A stretch of 64,000 nucleotides of DNA. It comes from Azophilus sp965247035 (GTDB taxonomy: Bacteria > Pseudomonadota > Gammaproteobacteria > Pseudomonadales > Azotimanducaceae). The stretch's first letter is position 1. Every line of letters begins with the position of its first letter. The DNA lies in contig CBDFGJ010000001.1 of the NCBI GenBank assembly GCA_965247035.1, positions 806,001 through 870,000 on the forward strand, given 5' to 3'. A program made the translations under genes and the position numbers. Below are positions 8,383-17,420 of the stretch, in pieces. The notes under the pieces are model-generated. The model did no database searches, was not told the origin of the DNA, and was given only the letters and a program-made list of their open reading frames with translations.

Positions 8383-9537
8383 GTGGCGCGGGCGTTCGGT
8401 GCCTTCTACGAATTCTTCGCCGGCGCCGGGATGGCGCGCGCCGGCCTCGGTGTTGGTTGGCGCTGCTTGTTCTCCAATGATATCGACAGAAAGAAGGCGG
8501 CAACCTATCGTCTTAACTGGGGTGCCGACGAGTTGTTGTGCGCGGATGTCAGGATGGTAACGCCCGATATGCTGCCGAGTGCGGCGGATCTTGTTTGGGC
8601 ATCCTTTCCTTGCCAAGACCTGTCTCTTGCTGGTCACGGCACCGGATTGAGGGGCGAACGATCTGGCACGTTTTGGCCATTTTGGGACTTGATGACGACA
8701 CTCAACGACGAGGGCAGGGCTCCGTCCTTGATCGTCTTGGAGAACGTCTGCGGCACGTTGACCTCCCATGGCGGCAAGGATTTCGAGGCGATCTGCCGAA
8801 CGCTGCACAATGGCGGCTACTGCTTCGGCGCGTTGGTCGTGGATGCCGTTCTGTACGTGCCCCAATCACGACCGCGGCTGTTCATTATTGCAGTGCGGGA
8901 TGATGCCGAGTTGGCGAATTCGCTTGATGGTGATAAGCCAAGTGGTCCGTTTCACCCTCGAACGCTCAGGATGGCGCACCAAAAACTGCCTAAAGTGCTT
9001 AAGGAACGCTGGATTTGGTGGACGATGGACGCCCCGCCGACGAGGAAACTGGGGCTCACCGACCTGATTGAGGAAGAGCCGGCCAACGTTGAGTGGCACA
9101 CATCGGCGCAGACGAGAAAGCTGCTCGACATGATGAGTGAAGTCAATCGGGAGAAGGTGCGCCAAGCTAAGCGACAAGGGTGCCGGATGGTTGGGGGTTT
9201 ATACAAAAGAACACGGTGGGATGAGGCCGGGCGGAAAGTCCAACGTGCGGAAATTCGGTTTGATGACATCGCTGGCTGCCTGCGAACGCCGGCCGGGGGG
9301 TCGAGTCGTCAACTTATTGTCGTGGTTGAGGACAACGAGGTGCGTTCCAGACTCATATCCAGCCTTGAGACGGCGCGCTTGATGGGTTTGCCAGACAATT
9401 ACATCTTGCCCAACAACTACAATGAAGCCTATCACCTCACCGGCGATGGTGTCGTGGTGCCAGTGGTTCGCCACTTGGCGCACGAGATCCTGGAACCCAT
9501 GCTGGCGTCAACGTCCAAAGCAAAAGCGGCTGCATGA
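8383..9537 (+). CDS. DNA (cytosine-5)-methyltransferase
   Basis: A 384-residue C5-methylase with its motifs in order: motif I FFAGAGMARAGLG, the catalytic motif IV ASFPCQDLSLAG (Cys nucleophile), motif VI ENVCG, motif VIII QSRPRLFIIAV, and near the C-terminus RLMGLPDNY (motif IX/X region). The start is GTG 8383, supported by GGAGG seven bases upstream. The stop overlaps the next gene by 4 bases (ATGA). That gene encodes a PD-(D/E)xK nuclease, so the pair is a type II restriction-modification system of the methylase-first kind. Target sequence is unknown. Confidence 0.93.
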   Translation: MARAFGAFYEFFAGAGMARAGLGVGWRCLFSNDIDRKKAATYRLNWGADELLCADVRMVTPDMLPSAADLVWASFPCQDLSLAGHGTGLRGERSGTFWPFWDLMTTLNDEGRAPSLIVLENVCGTLTSHGGKDFEAICRTLHNGGYCFGALVVDAVLYVPQSRPRLFIIAVRDDAELANSLDGDKPSGPFHPRTLRMAHQKLPKVLKERWIWWTMDAPPTRKLGLTDLIEEEPANVEWHTSAQTRKLLDMMSEVNREKVRQAKRQGCRMVGGLYKRTRWDEAGRKVQRAEIRFDDIAGCLRTPAGGSSRQLIVVVEDNEVRSRLISSLETARLMGLPDNYILPNNYNEAYHLTGDGVVVPVVRHLAHEILEPMLASTSKAKAAA

Positions 9538-10214
9538 CCGTCATCCCCTGCGAACAAAACAGGCAGCTTCGAGAGCGGATTGAGGAATTCTCAGAAGCCC
9601 TAAAGACGCAATCGCACACCCTTGGCAACCATGGCCTGACGGAACGTGAGTTTTACGACAGCGGGCTGTTCAGGGGCGCGATTGAGCGGGTGCGCGGCCA
9701 GTTCTCCGCAGCAATGGCGAATAAGCGCGAACTAGCCCAGCAGGTTCTCGACCATATGCAGGCTGGGAAGTTCATTACAGCATGGCAATCGACAGGCGAC
9801 GCCAACCGCCACGACTACACAGTGGAGCTTCTGACCGGCCGTACCGCAGGGATTGAGCTCAAGGGATGTTTGGATGGCAACAACACCAATATTTTTGAGC
9901 GCCCGCCCAACGCGGATGAGTTCATCATCTGGAGTCTATGCACAAACCCTGGCGCTGATCCGCGCCACAACGCTTGGTCTGGCATTCACACCAGATTGAG
10001 TGCGGAAATCATCTCTCGCCAGCAACGTGTTGATGGAGTGGTCATTTGGGATATGGTCTGCGGCACGATAGGCAGGCCCTGTCCGAAAGTAGCTGCTAAT
10101 CCGACCCGCATCACGGAGATCGGCCCGTTTTCGTTGCCTCCGCCTTGCCTGTATTTGCTGCCAGCGACTGTTCCCGTCCAAGAAACAATGCCAGTCCGCC
10201 GCGGCGGACGCTGA
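9534..10214 (+). CDS. Type II restriction endonuclease, PD-(D/E)xK, frameshifted near its 3' end
   Basis: A 226-residue product with a nuclease-like core: D94 and E108-L-K110 (RHDYTVELL...GIELKGCLDGNN). It overlaps the upstream cytosine methylase, its presumed partner. From about 10170 the believable coding continues in another frame (RTLKDVGVIQAFNDCF, then DTVRTTKIFRDG) up to a stop at 10390. The intact ancestor therefore was probably about 285 residues, and one indel truncates it. Either the nuclease is inactive, leaving a solitary active methylase, or the indel is a sequence error. Decayed transposase sequence begins at about 10470. Confidence 0.7.
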   Translation: MTVIPCEQNRQLRERIEEFSEALKTQSHTLGNHGLTEREFYDSGLFRGAIERVRGQFSAAMANKRELAQQVLDHMQAGKFITAWQSTGDANRHDYTVELLTGRTAGIELKGCLDGNNTNIFERPPNADEFIIWSLCTNPGADPRHNAWSGIHTRLSAEIISRQQRVDGVVIWDMVCGTIGRPCPKVAANPTRITEIGPFSLPPPCLYLLPATVPVQETMPVRRGGR

Positions 10215-10469
10215 AAGACGTTGGCGTCATACAGGCTTTCAACGATTGCTTTAGGTGCAATGCGGAAGAAATCAATTACGCAAGCTTTAACGTGGCGCAT
10301 CGTGATGCTGATACGGTGCGAACAACGAAAATCTTTAGAGATGGGAAAGTGCAGAGAAAATCGCGTCCGACCCCCATTCGCCGGTCATGACGAAACCGAC
10401 GTTCTTTAGCGGCTTGTGATGCACCGCTCGGACCGTCCAGCTCATACCCATCTTTGTATAGGAATAGAC

Positions 10470-10794
10470 TGTGATGGCGGCAGTCCATATGCCCCAGACC
10501 ACCTGCTTTTTGCTTAATGATCTTGCGTTTGTTGGCTTTCATCTTGGGCTGTACACGATTCAGGCTATAGCGGCGCATGATCCGGTGGATGGTACTCGGT
10601 GAAGGGCACTCATCTTTCAACTGGGGCGATGCTATGGCATAGATCCCGTAGCGGTTATTACCCAGCCGGCGTTGTTCCAGCACCAGCCACAGCGCATCGC
10701 GGATTTTGAGCGTTAAGGGAACAACCATTTCGACTATATTTCCGATACTGCTACTGGCAAGAAAATGGGGCTTCTTCAGCGATAAAATTGTCAC
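10470..10794 (-). mobile_element. Decayed IS481-like transposase fragment, copy A
   Basis: The minus strand encodes part of a DDE transposase: SPSTIHRIMRRYSLNRVQPK, KQKAGGLGHMDC. About 220 bases (10470-10689) are nearly the same as 13447-13662 (copy B, same strand). At 10690 the similarity stops and is replaced by unrelated sequence that includes a 30-base exact match to the luciferase-like gene at 14541. No terminal inverted repeats or target duplication could be identified. Confidence 0.65.
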
Positions 10795-10824
10795 GAATCA
10801 CTCCATATCAAATCTCCCGCTAAA

Positions 10825-11655
10825 ATGACGCAGACAACCGACAATCTTCTCTCCCTTCATGCCAGGTGGCTTGCGGTACAACCCCTGCCAAAAGAAAATC
10901 ATGCCGCGCTTATGCAATGGATTCGGATGCGCTTCAATCATCTGTCCAACCAGTTTGAAGGTTCTACGCTGACCTATAGTGAAACCCAGTTGCTTTTAAT
11001 TCATGGTCGTGCGGCGGGGGATCATGCACTGCGAGAATATGAGGAAATGAAAGCCCACGACCTGGCTTTTGAACATGCGCATAATCTTGCGGCGGATGAA
11101 AGACCTATAAACGAAGGTGACATCAGAGACTTGAATCAGATTTGTTTGAAAGAACCTTTTTATAAAGTAGCGCAAACGCCAGACGGCGAACCGACCCGCA
11201 AAAAGATCCTGCCGGGACAATACAAAACCCAGCCCAACCATGTCCTGACCGGCGAGGGCAAGATGTTTTATTTTGCTACTCCCGAAGAAACACCGGCGCT
11301 CATGATGGAACTCACAGCATGGATTCGACACTGGCTTGAGCAGGGCACTGCAAGCCAACGCGAAGCCATTGTTCCTTTTCTTGCCGAACTCCATCACCGA
11401 TTTATTCGCATCCATCCATTTGACGATGGCAACGGGCGGGTGGTGCGATTGCTGATGAATTACATCCTCATCCAGCTGGAATTTCTGCCTATGGTGCTGG
11501 CAGACCGCAACCAATACATCAAAGCCATTCAATTTGCGGATGCGGGAGGCTCAAGTCACCTGGTAAATCTTTTTGCAGGCAATATCGCGGCAATGCTGGA
11601 GCAGGGCATCACCGCCAAAGATGTGCAAATTGATTTGAATGATGACGATAAGTGA
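10825..11655 (+). CDS. Fic-domain protein (AMPylator type) with N-terminal inhibitory motif
   Basis: A 276-residue Fic protein. The catalytic motif HPFDDGNGRVVR is at 197-208, matching HxFx(D/E)GNGRxxR. The inhibitory helix motif S/T-x-x-x-E-G is at 41-46 (SNQFEG), with E45 expected to block ATP gamma-phosphate, which places it in the class with the inhibitor in the same chain. Members transfer AMP to proteins or act as toxins or regulators; the substrate here is unknown. It lies between two decayed transposase tracts. A broken second copy is at 16839-17323. Confidence 0.9.
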   Translation: MTQTTDNLLSLHARWLAVQPLPKENHAALMQWIRMRFNHLSNQFEGSTLTYSETQLLLIHGRAAGDHALREYEEMKAHDLAFEHAHNLAADERPINEGDIRDLNQICLKEPFYKVAQTPDGEPTRKKILPGQYKTQPNHVLTGEGKMFYFATPEETPALMMELTAWIRHWLEQGTASQREAIVPFLAELHHRFIRIHPFDDGNGRVVRLLMNYILIQLEFLPMVLADRNQYIKAIQFADAGGSSHLVNLFAGNIAAMLEQGITAKDVQIDLNDDDK

Positions 11656-11670
11656 TGTTTGTGTTGTGTT

Positions 11671-12894
11671 TTATTGGCTATTTCGGCTATTTGCTACATG
11701 CATCAATTTCCTACGATAAATTAACATGCTATGGCTTTTCATCGGCATAAGAAAATTGGAGGCGATGCTATGGCAGATCCATAGCACTCTATCAATCATA
11801 GGCGGATTAAGGAGAAGTTTGACATCGGAAAATCTTCCTTCAGCAACATCAGTGAGGTGGCGCAAGTCGCCAAAATGGCGATAGCCGTTGAGTTTATCCA
11901 GCATACTTTCAAACTTATCTAATACAGCGGAAATCTTAGAAGATATCAATCCAGATACCCATGACAGAGCCCGAATTAACCACAGTAGCAAAATCACCAC
12001 GGCTACTGGCGGAACCCTTGGTACAATATCGCTAGAATTAACGATGCGATAAATCGGCGTTTTAACCGATTCAAAATATTCATAGTTTGCAACTCTGGGC
12101 GCTCCAAAGGTATAGCATGCACCATCGATATTGGAAGCCACTAATTTAGTAGCGAGTATTGCAAGCGCGCCGCCAAGTGAATGACCCGTAATGAATATAG
12201 GAAGTTTATTGCCATTCTCATCCTGGCAATCTACTCGATTGAGAATTGCTTCTACTTGAGACTGCACCGCAGTAAACGCTTCATGGAATCCCTTATGTAC
12301 TTTGGTGCTGCCTTGCTGAATTGGGATAGCATTGGCATCGGTTAACCAATCTGAAACTTTTTTCTCTGTCCCTCGAAATGCAAGCACTATGTATGCTGGT
12401 TCATTATCAACATTTCGTTTGCAGCAAAACCCTTGGGTTTCCATGACGTTTAAGGTACCCAATAATTCGAAGCCAGATCTTTGGAGGATCTTTTTGAGAA
12501 AATCAACACTCATGTTTTTTTTGGTAACTAAACCACCAGCAAACCCTTCCAAAAAATCGCGGACATTGATGCTCTCTGTGAAATCAAGCTCTTTTGATAC
12601 TTTCATCATGTCATCAATATAGCCGTTAGGCCCTTCAAATTCGTAATATGCAAGGTCGGACATTTCTGCTAATACATATGCCATGCGATCGCTATAAGCA
12701 GGCCTCTTCATCGGGGGAGACAGCAGTGCGCTGTCGTTTAAATGCTGGCCAAACTCCTCTTGGGAAGACTTTGGACGACGACGGAAAGTAAAAACCGCGC
12801 TAGCGATGCCGGCGATTGTGGTTAAAGAGAGGCCACCACTAATCCAAGGGCTCGACGTAACGAGTAGGATGAGGCTATTAATACAAGTTTCCAT
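11671..12894 (-). CDS. Membrane-anchored class 3 lipase (alpha/beta hydrolase)
   Basis: A 407-residue protein with an N-terminal hydrophobic segment (about 8-34) followed by a Lipase_3 domain. The nucleophile elbow is ITGHSLGGALA with Ser at about 239. FTFGAPR-like (CYTFGAPRVAN) and the Asp region (IVNSSDIVPRVPP) follow, as in fungal-type lipases. The rest of the C-terminus has hydrophobic stretches. It converges on fic with only a 15-base gap. Lipase_3 proteins act on acylglycerols or phospholipids; a membrane-attacking role in defence is possible from the context but unproven. Confidence 0.82.
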   Translation of the reverse strand: METCINSLILLVTSSPWISGGLSLTTIAGIASAVFTFRRRPKSSQEEFGQHLNDSALLSPPMKRPAYSDRMAYVLAEMSDLAYYEFEGPNGYIDDMMKVSKELDFTESINVRDFLEGFAGGLVTKKNMSVDFLKKILQRSGFELLGTLNVMETQGFCCKRNVDNEPAYIVLAFRGTEKKVSDWLTDANAIPIQQGSTKVHKGFHEAFTAVQSQVEAILNRVDCQDENGNKLPIFITGHSLGGALAILATKLVASNIDGACYTFGAPRVANYEYFESVKTPIYRIVNSSDIVPRVPPVAVVILLLWLIRALSWVSGLISSKISAVLDKFESMLDKLNGYRHFGDLRHLTDVAEGRFSDVKLLLNPPMIDRVLWICHSIASNFLMPMKSHSMLIYRRKLMHVANSRNSQ

Positions 12895-12999
12895 TATCTA
12901 CTCCCAAAGGATTCCCGTAAATGCTGATAGTTATTATAGTACTTCCGCCCAACAGAAACGCTACGCCCTTATATTCTAGGAAAAACAGGGCCTTAAGGC

Positions 13000-13220
13000 A
13001 ACCATGGATTATGCCAATGTCAGCCGCTCAATCCTATACGCCTAGCGAAAAACCGCCCGCGAACGGGGTATGGCAGAGCTTGCTGATCGCAGCAAGGTGC
13101 CGCACCACCTGCGCCGGCGTCAGTGGCCGGAAGGTGCGCGAGCAGATCCGCCACCTGCGCCAGTACCATCCCAACCTCGGAGCGCACAAAGTCCGGGTGC
13201 TACTGGGAATCCTGGTGTAA
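13000..13220 (+). pseudogene. Decayed IS481-type transposase N-terminal fragment
   Basis: Two frames must be joined to read it: GMAELADRSKVPHHLRRR, then RKVREQIRHLRQYHPNLGAHK. Both match the N-terminal HTH region of IS481/IS3-type transposases (A-D-R-S-x-x-P-H-H, then a segment with the H-P-x-x-G-A word). It points towards the opposite-strand copy B and is clearly nonfunctional. Confidence 0.6.
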
Positions 13221-13229
13221 ACAACAACG

Positions 13230-13927
13230 TCTGGCTTGCCCCAGCGCCAGACTGATCGCCGATGCGGATGACAAAATGCGCATGGTGGCATTGCGCCTCG
13301 ACCCCAAGGGGCGCCAAGCCCATCAAAAATCCCACCGAGAGCGCCTCGGACGCAACCTGCGCACCCAATTCCCCGGTCGGCGCGTGCAATCGTCCAGCAA
13401 GCACACCAGATAGTGGCGGGGCTGCCCGGGAAACAGATCCCGACTCAGATGGTGGCAGTCCATATGCCCCAGCCCACCTGCTTTTTGCTTGATGATCTTG
13501 CGTTTGTCGGCTTTCATCTTGGGCTGTACAGGATTCAGGTTATAGCGGCGCATGACCCGGTGGATGGCACTCGGTAAGGGCACTCATCTTTCAACTAGGG
13601 CGATGGTATGGCATAGATTTCGCAGCGGTTATTACCCAGCCGGCGCTGTTCCAGCACCAGCTATTCCACCTTAGTCATACTACGCCGCTCTTGCCACTTC
13701 GGGCCCCGGCGCTGCGGCAGCGGGTCACGCCCATCGCCACTCGCCTTACACCGGTGATAATGCTTCAAGAACACCTGTCGATGGGTGTTGTGATGCTTGT
13801 GGAAGTCCGACACAAAACGAAATTTGGGGTGTTTGTCGGCTTTGACGACCTCGTACCCTTGGCGCATATGCTGCCAGTAGCGGATACGATTCCTCTCAAT
13901 CGTACTGTCTTTGCTATTGTCCCTCAT
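13230..13927 (-). pseudogene. Decayed IS481-like transposase, copy B
   Basis: Reading leftwards, the N-terminal part is NRIRYWQHMRQGYEVVKAD and DPLPQRRGPKWQERRSM (13927-13661). After a frame break it continues with SAIHRVMRRYNLNPVQPK, GLGHMDCHHLSRDLFPGQPR and LVCLLDDCTR, the last with a DDE-type Asp pair. The remaining C-terminal part is in further frames. It is the longer of two related copies (see 10470-10794) and multiply frameshifted. It marks past insertion events in this stretch. Confidence 0.7.
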
Positions 13928-14023
13928 GATGCTCTCCTAAGTGTGTCAGCTAGTCGATGACGCTATCCTATTTTGTCATCGAATAGTTGAACGCATACAA
14001 GAATGGCGAATAAGAGCTTGTCA

Positions 14024-14044
14024 TTGCCCGGCTTGTCCGGGCAA
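14024..14044. other. Perfect hairpin in a gene-free stretch
   Basis: TTGCCCGG, loop CTTGT, CCGGGCAA form a perfect 8-bp stem. No T-run follows, so it is more like a REP-type palindrome or a transposon-end hairpin than a terminator. It lies in the 13928-14231 gap, which otherwise holds nothing recognisable. Confidence 0.5.
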
Positions 14045-14231
14045 TCCAGGCACGGCGCAGCCGCGTGACGGGGGGTTGAGGAGCGCCCTGTGCATCTGAG
14101 CCTATGTGCCGGGAGCATTGCATTGGCATTTGAACGACCTCGGGGGGATACTAGCCGCCTGTGCAGCGGCTATCACGAAGGGCTTATAAGCAGGCCATGA
14201 GAAGATAACAGGAAGACGATAAGGAGCTTGT

Positions 14232-15293
14232 ATGGATATAGGTATTTGCGTACCAAGCCACGTCGGCGATATTGGTTATGTGGTGCATGCGGAGGATCTT
14301 GGCTACAGCCATGCCTGGCTGGCGGACAGCCAGATGATCTGGTCTGACTGTTATGCGGCCCTTGCGCTGGCGGCGGACAAGACCCACAAAATCAAACTCG
14401 GCACCGGGGTTGCGATCAGCGGGACCCGCCCGGCATCCGTTAATGCGGCGGGTATCGCCACCATCAACGCCCTTGCGCCCGGCAGAACCTTCTGCGGCAT
14501 AGGCGCCGGTAATACGGCCATGCGCATCATGGGGTTGCCGCCACAGCGCATCGCGGATTTTGAGCGTTACCTGCAGGAACTCAAGCCTCTTCTGAAGGGT
14601 GAAGAGGCGATGATGCAGCATGATGGCGGGGAGATTCCCATTCGCCACATCATGCCGGATAAGGGGTTTGTCAATTTCGCTGATCCCATACCGCTTTATG
14701 TGTCGGGTTTCGGGCCCAGGTCGCTGGCGCTTGCCGGCCAGTATGGAGACGGCGCCGTTCTTATGTTGCCAAGCAGCCCCGCCGTTATGGGAAACCTCTG
14801 GACCATGCTGGAAAAGAACGCCGGCCCGGGGTTTGATCGTAACCGTTTTTACACCACGGCGCTGACTGCAATGATTATCCAGGAGCCGGGCGAGGATATC
14901 GATTCCCCGAGAATCAAGCATGAATGTGGTGCCATGGCCATGGCGGCGCTGCACTACAATTATGACCAGTGGCGAAACTTTGGACACCAGCCACCCAATG
15001 CCCTGGCCGGAATTTGGGATGACTATACAAAGCTGCTGGCGCAGTTCCCCGAAGACAGGCGTCATCAGCGCATTCACATGGGTCATAACTGCTGGGTGCT
15101 GCCGGAGGAAAAGAAATTCCTTACCGCAAAAGTGCTGCAATCGACCTGCCTGATAGGCACACGGGATGAACTCCTCGCGAAATTAAGGATGCTGGAAGAA
15201 GCAGGGCTCAATCAGGTGATGAACCTGCCATCCTTTGAACCTCGCATTGATGTGCTGGAGTCCATCGCAAAGCATCTCATCCCCTACCTTTAA
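14232..15293 (+). CDS. Luciferase-like (LLM class) flavin-dependent oxidoreductase
   Basis: A 353-residue TIM-barrel protein of the bacterial luciferase family: MDIGICVPSHVGDIG start, KIKLGTGVAISGTRPASVNA strand, LAPGRTFCGIGAGNTAMRIMG phosphate-binding region, and the C-terminal loop GTRDELLAKLRMLEEAGLNQVM. Members use reduced flavin (FMN or F420) to oxidise or reduce diverse substrates; the substrate is not predictable here. The ATG is preceded by AAGGAG at suitable distance. It is a metabolic gene inside the defence island and flanked by gene scraps, so it was probably brought in with foreign DNA. Confidence 0.88.
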   Translation: MDIGICVPSHVGDIGYVVHAEDLGYSHAWLADSQMIWSDCYAALALAADKTHKIKLGTGVAISGTRPASVNAAGIATINALAPGRTFCGIGAGNTAMRIMGLPPQRIADFERYLQELKPLLKGEEAMMQHDGGEIPIRHIMPDKGFVNFADPIPLYVSGFGPRSLALAGQYGDGAVLMLPSSPAVMGNLWTMLEKNAGPGFDRNRFYTTALTAMIIQEPGEDIDSPRIKHECGAMAMAALHYNYDQWRNFGHQPPNALAGIWDDYTKLLAQFPEDRRHQRIHMGHNCWVLPEEKKFLTAKVLQSTCLIGTRDELLAKLRMLEEAGLNQVMNLPSFEPRIDVLESIAKHLIPYL

Positions 15294-15297
15294 GGTG

Positions 15298-15550
15298 TGT
15301 CAGCGGGAACCCTGACCGTCGTCTTGCGTGATGTCGAAGGGAATGGGCTCACATACACCGCCGGAAGCGCGTATTTCCTGCGCCAGTTCTTCAAGGCGCT
15401 CAAACACGCCGCCAAGTAAGGGCGACCCTGGCGCCGCAGGCCGCAAGGACAATGGCAAAGCGCTTGCCGAGCCCTGAAGTCTTGCCGGTAACCAAGTGCC
15501 ACACGGCCACCCAGATCGTTCGATAGATTGGGAAGAGGGAAGTCAGCCAT
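15298..15550 (-). pseudogene. Short-chain dehydrogenase (SDR) N-terminal scrap
   Basis: Read leftwards over frame breaks, the bases encode MADFPLPNLSNDLGGRVAL, then VTGKTSGLGKRFAIVLAAC, then FERLEELAQEIRASGGVCEP and PFDIT, followed by a stop. This is the Rossmann start of an SDR: T-G-x-x-x-G-x-G and the following strand-helix, with at least two frameshifts and no catalytic Ser-Tyr-Lys part. It is a dead fragment. The rest of the 15294-15788 gap holds nothing else recognisable. Confidence 0.6.
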
Positions 15551-15788
15551 ATTGAAGCCGCCATTAACGTTTATGATGAAATTGATTGATGGAAAATCCG
15601 CTTCGGGCAGCATAACGCCAACGGGTGCCGCCACTACTGGCCTGCTACCGGTGATAATGCTCCAAAAATCCAACATTATTGAAATTCAACAATTATTGTG
15701 GGCAATAACGCCGGTTCGCAGCTTGCGTTCAACCATATTTTAGCTACACTTCGTCCGTAGCCAAACCGCACAATCAGAGGTGGCTAAC

Positions 15789-16142
15789 ATGCAATCATCA
15801 CGAAATTTTGTGGCAGGCGCCGCCGCCGTTTTAATTCTCGTTCAAAATGCTTTGTTTCTTTCGGATATGTCCATCATCGAAGACCTAAATCAAAACATCT
15901 GGCTGGCGGTAAACTCCCTTGAAGTAATCGTGCTTTTAATCGCGGCAAAAATACTGATGCCGACGCATCAAAAAATCGTCTTCGTGCCAATCATTATTGC
16001 AGCGTATCTTGTCATCGCCATCGTTATGGAAAACTTCATATACAAGGTAAGCGGCGGGGTGGGCGATGGGTTTTGGATTTTCAACTCCACGTTGCTGATT
16101 GGCGGGTTGATTTTGTGTGTGGCGTATTTGTTTGATAGATAG
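15789..16142 (+). CDS. Small four-helix membrane protein of unknown function
   Basis: A 117-residue protein made of about four hydrophobic segments (NFVAGAAAVLILVQNALFL, LAVNSLEVIVLLIAAKI, IVFVPIIIAAYLVIAIVM, STLLIGGLILCVAYLF) with short loops. I chose ATG 15789 because AGAGG ends eight bases before it; a GTG three codons upstream is the alternative. It resembles uncharacterised small integral membrane proteins, and no catalytic motif is visible. It stands alone between the SDR scrap and another small membrane protein. Confidence 0.6.
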   Translation: MQSSRNFVAGAAAVLILVQNALFLSDMSIIEDLNQNIWLAVNSLEVIVLLIAAKILMPTHQKIVFVPIIIAAYLVIAIVMENFIYKVSGGVGDGFWIFNSTLLIGGLILCVAYLFDR

Positions 16143-16418
16143 CGCGCCTGGCGCCTGGACAATATCGGCACCGTTGATGACAGAGGCGGAGATGGATAGA
16201 TGAAACATTACTTCAAAAACAATTTTTGGGGAATTGTCTTGCCTCGTATGAGGTAGATAACTACTCAGTAGTGGTCAGTTAACGTCCGCACTCGCACTCA
16301 AAAATAAAATAGTATTGATGTGTACAAGATATTTTCAGCAATAGAATGCATATCCTTTGATATGAGGTATGAACCGATAGATAATAGCGCTAATAATTTA
16401 TGTTAGGAAATAAAAACA

Positions 16419-16790
16419 ATGCCTAATATGGAAGTAGCCATTTATACTTTTTTTATAGTAATAGTTATCGTAGTAACCGCAGTAGCCGTTAAAATTGCTA
16501 TTAGATTTGATGTAAACGAATGGTTGAAAATAAGAGAACAGAAAAAACTAGTTAAGTTTCAAAATATGTGTCCTCATGTAGGCATGGAATTTTTTGGTGG
16601 TAAGTATATTATTAGAGACTTGATGCAGAGCCCATCGGGAGCCGTCCTTTGGCAATGTCAGAGATGCCAACGAATTTCTCAAACCGGAACACCACAGTAT
16701 GCAATAAAACACTGGCATGACAATCCTTTAGAGTTAGCAAAACTACAACAAGATCTACAGAAACAAGCAAAGAAAATAGGGTATATCTAG
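16419..16790 (+). CDS. Single-pass membrane protein with a cytosolic Cys-rich domain
   Basis: A 123-residue protein: one N-terminal transmembrane helix (about residues 7-28, FFIVIVIVVTAVAVKIAI), then a soluble domain with MCPH and a CQRCQ knuckle (about 51 and 85-88), which could bind a metal, and a charged C-terminal helix. I do not recognise a family. It is strongly AT-rich and lies alone just upstream of the broken fic copy and the PARIS operon. The region 16143-16418 before it holds no gene. Confidence 0.55.
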   Translation: MPNMEVAIYTFFIVIVIVVTAVAVKIAIRFDVNEWLKIREQKKLVKFQNMCPHVGMEFFGGKYIIRDLMQSPSGAVLWQCQRCQRISQTGTPQYAIKHWHDNPLELAKLQQDLQKQAKKIGYI

Positions 16791-16838
16791 CGGTAGAATT
16801 TTCACGAAGTGCTCAATACCAGATCGCCTGCCAACAAC

Positions 16839-17323
16839 ATGATCCAGACACCCAACAAACTTCTCTACCTCTATACCAAGTGGCTTGCGGTACAACCCAT
16901 GCTAAAAAAATCATGCCGCGCCTATGCAATGGATTCGGATGCGCTTCAATCATCTGCCCAACCAGTTTGAAGGTTCTACGTTGACCTATAATGAAATCCA
17001 GTTGCTTCAATTTATGGCCACGCTGTGGATGAAAAACCCTTGTTCTTTTTCTTGCCAAACTTCATCAACGGTTCATTCGCATCCATCCATTTGGCGCTGG
17101 CAATGGGCGGGTGGTGCGATTGCTGATAAATTACATCCTTGCCCGGCTGGAATTTCTGCCTATGGTGCGGGCAGGCCCCAACCAATACACCAAAGCCATT
17201 CAATTTTCGGATACGGGAGGCTCAAGTCATCTGGAAAAACTTTTTGCAGACAATATCGCGGCAATGCTGGAGCAGGGCATTGCCGCCAAAAATGTGCAAA
17301 TTGATTTGAATGGTGATAAATAA
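16839..17323 (+). pseudogene. Broken second copy of fic
   Basis: The DNA is closely similar to the intact fic gene at 10825-11655, in the same orientation, but with a large internal deletion and frameshifts. Readable pieces are LYTKWLAVQPM, WIRMRFNHLPNQFEGSTLTY (inhibitory region) and, in another frame, VRLLINYILARLEFLPMV to the C-terminus NVQIDLNGDK. The catalytic HPF...GNGR stretch is damaged to HPSIWRWQWAG in one frame and lost in the others. No active Fic enzyme can be made. Confidence 0.85.
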
Positions 17324-17420
17324 GTGAGAGTTATACTGCAGCTGGGTTAGGCTGCCTCCCACCAAATACCCAAAAAATATTTTATGCCTCACACTATTTC
17401 TGAAAATGAAGAGATCTACT

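Noticed and set aside
14184..15140. A 318-codon minus-strand frame
   Set aside because: Antisense to the luciferase-like oxidoreductase, which has the ribosome binding site and family motifs.
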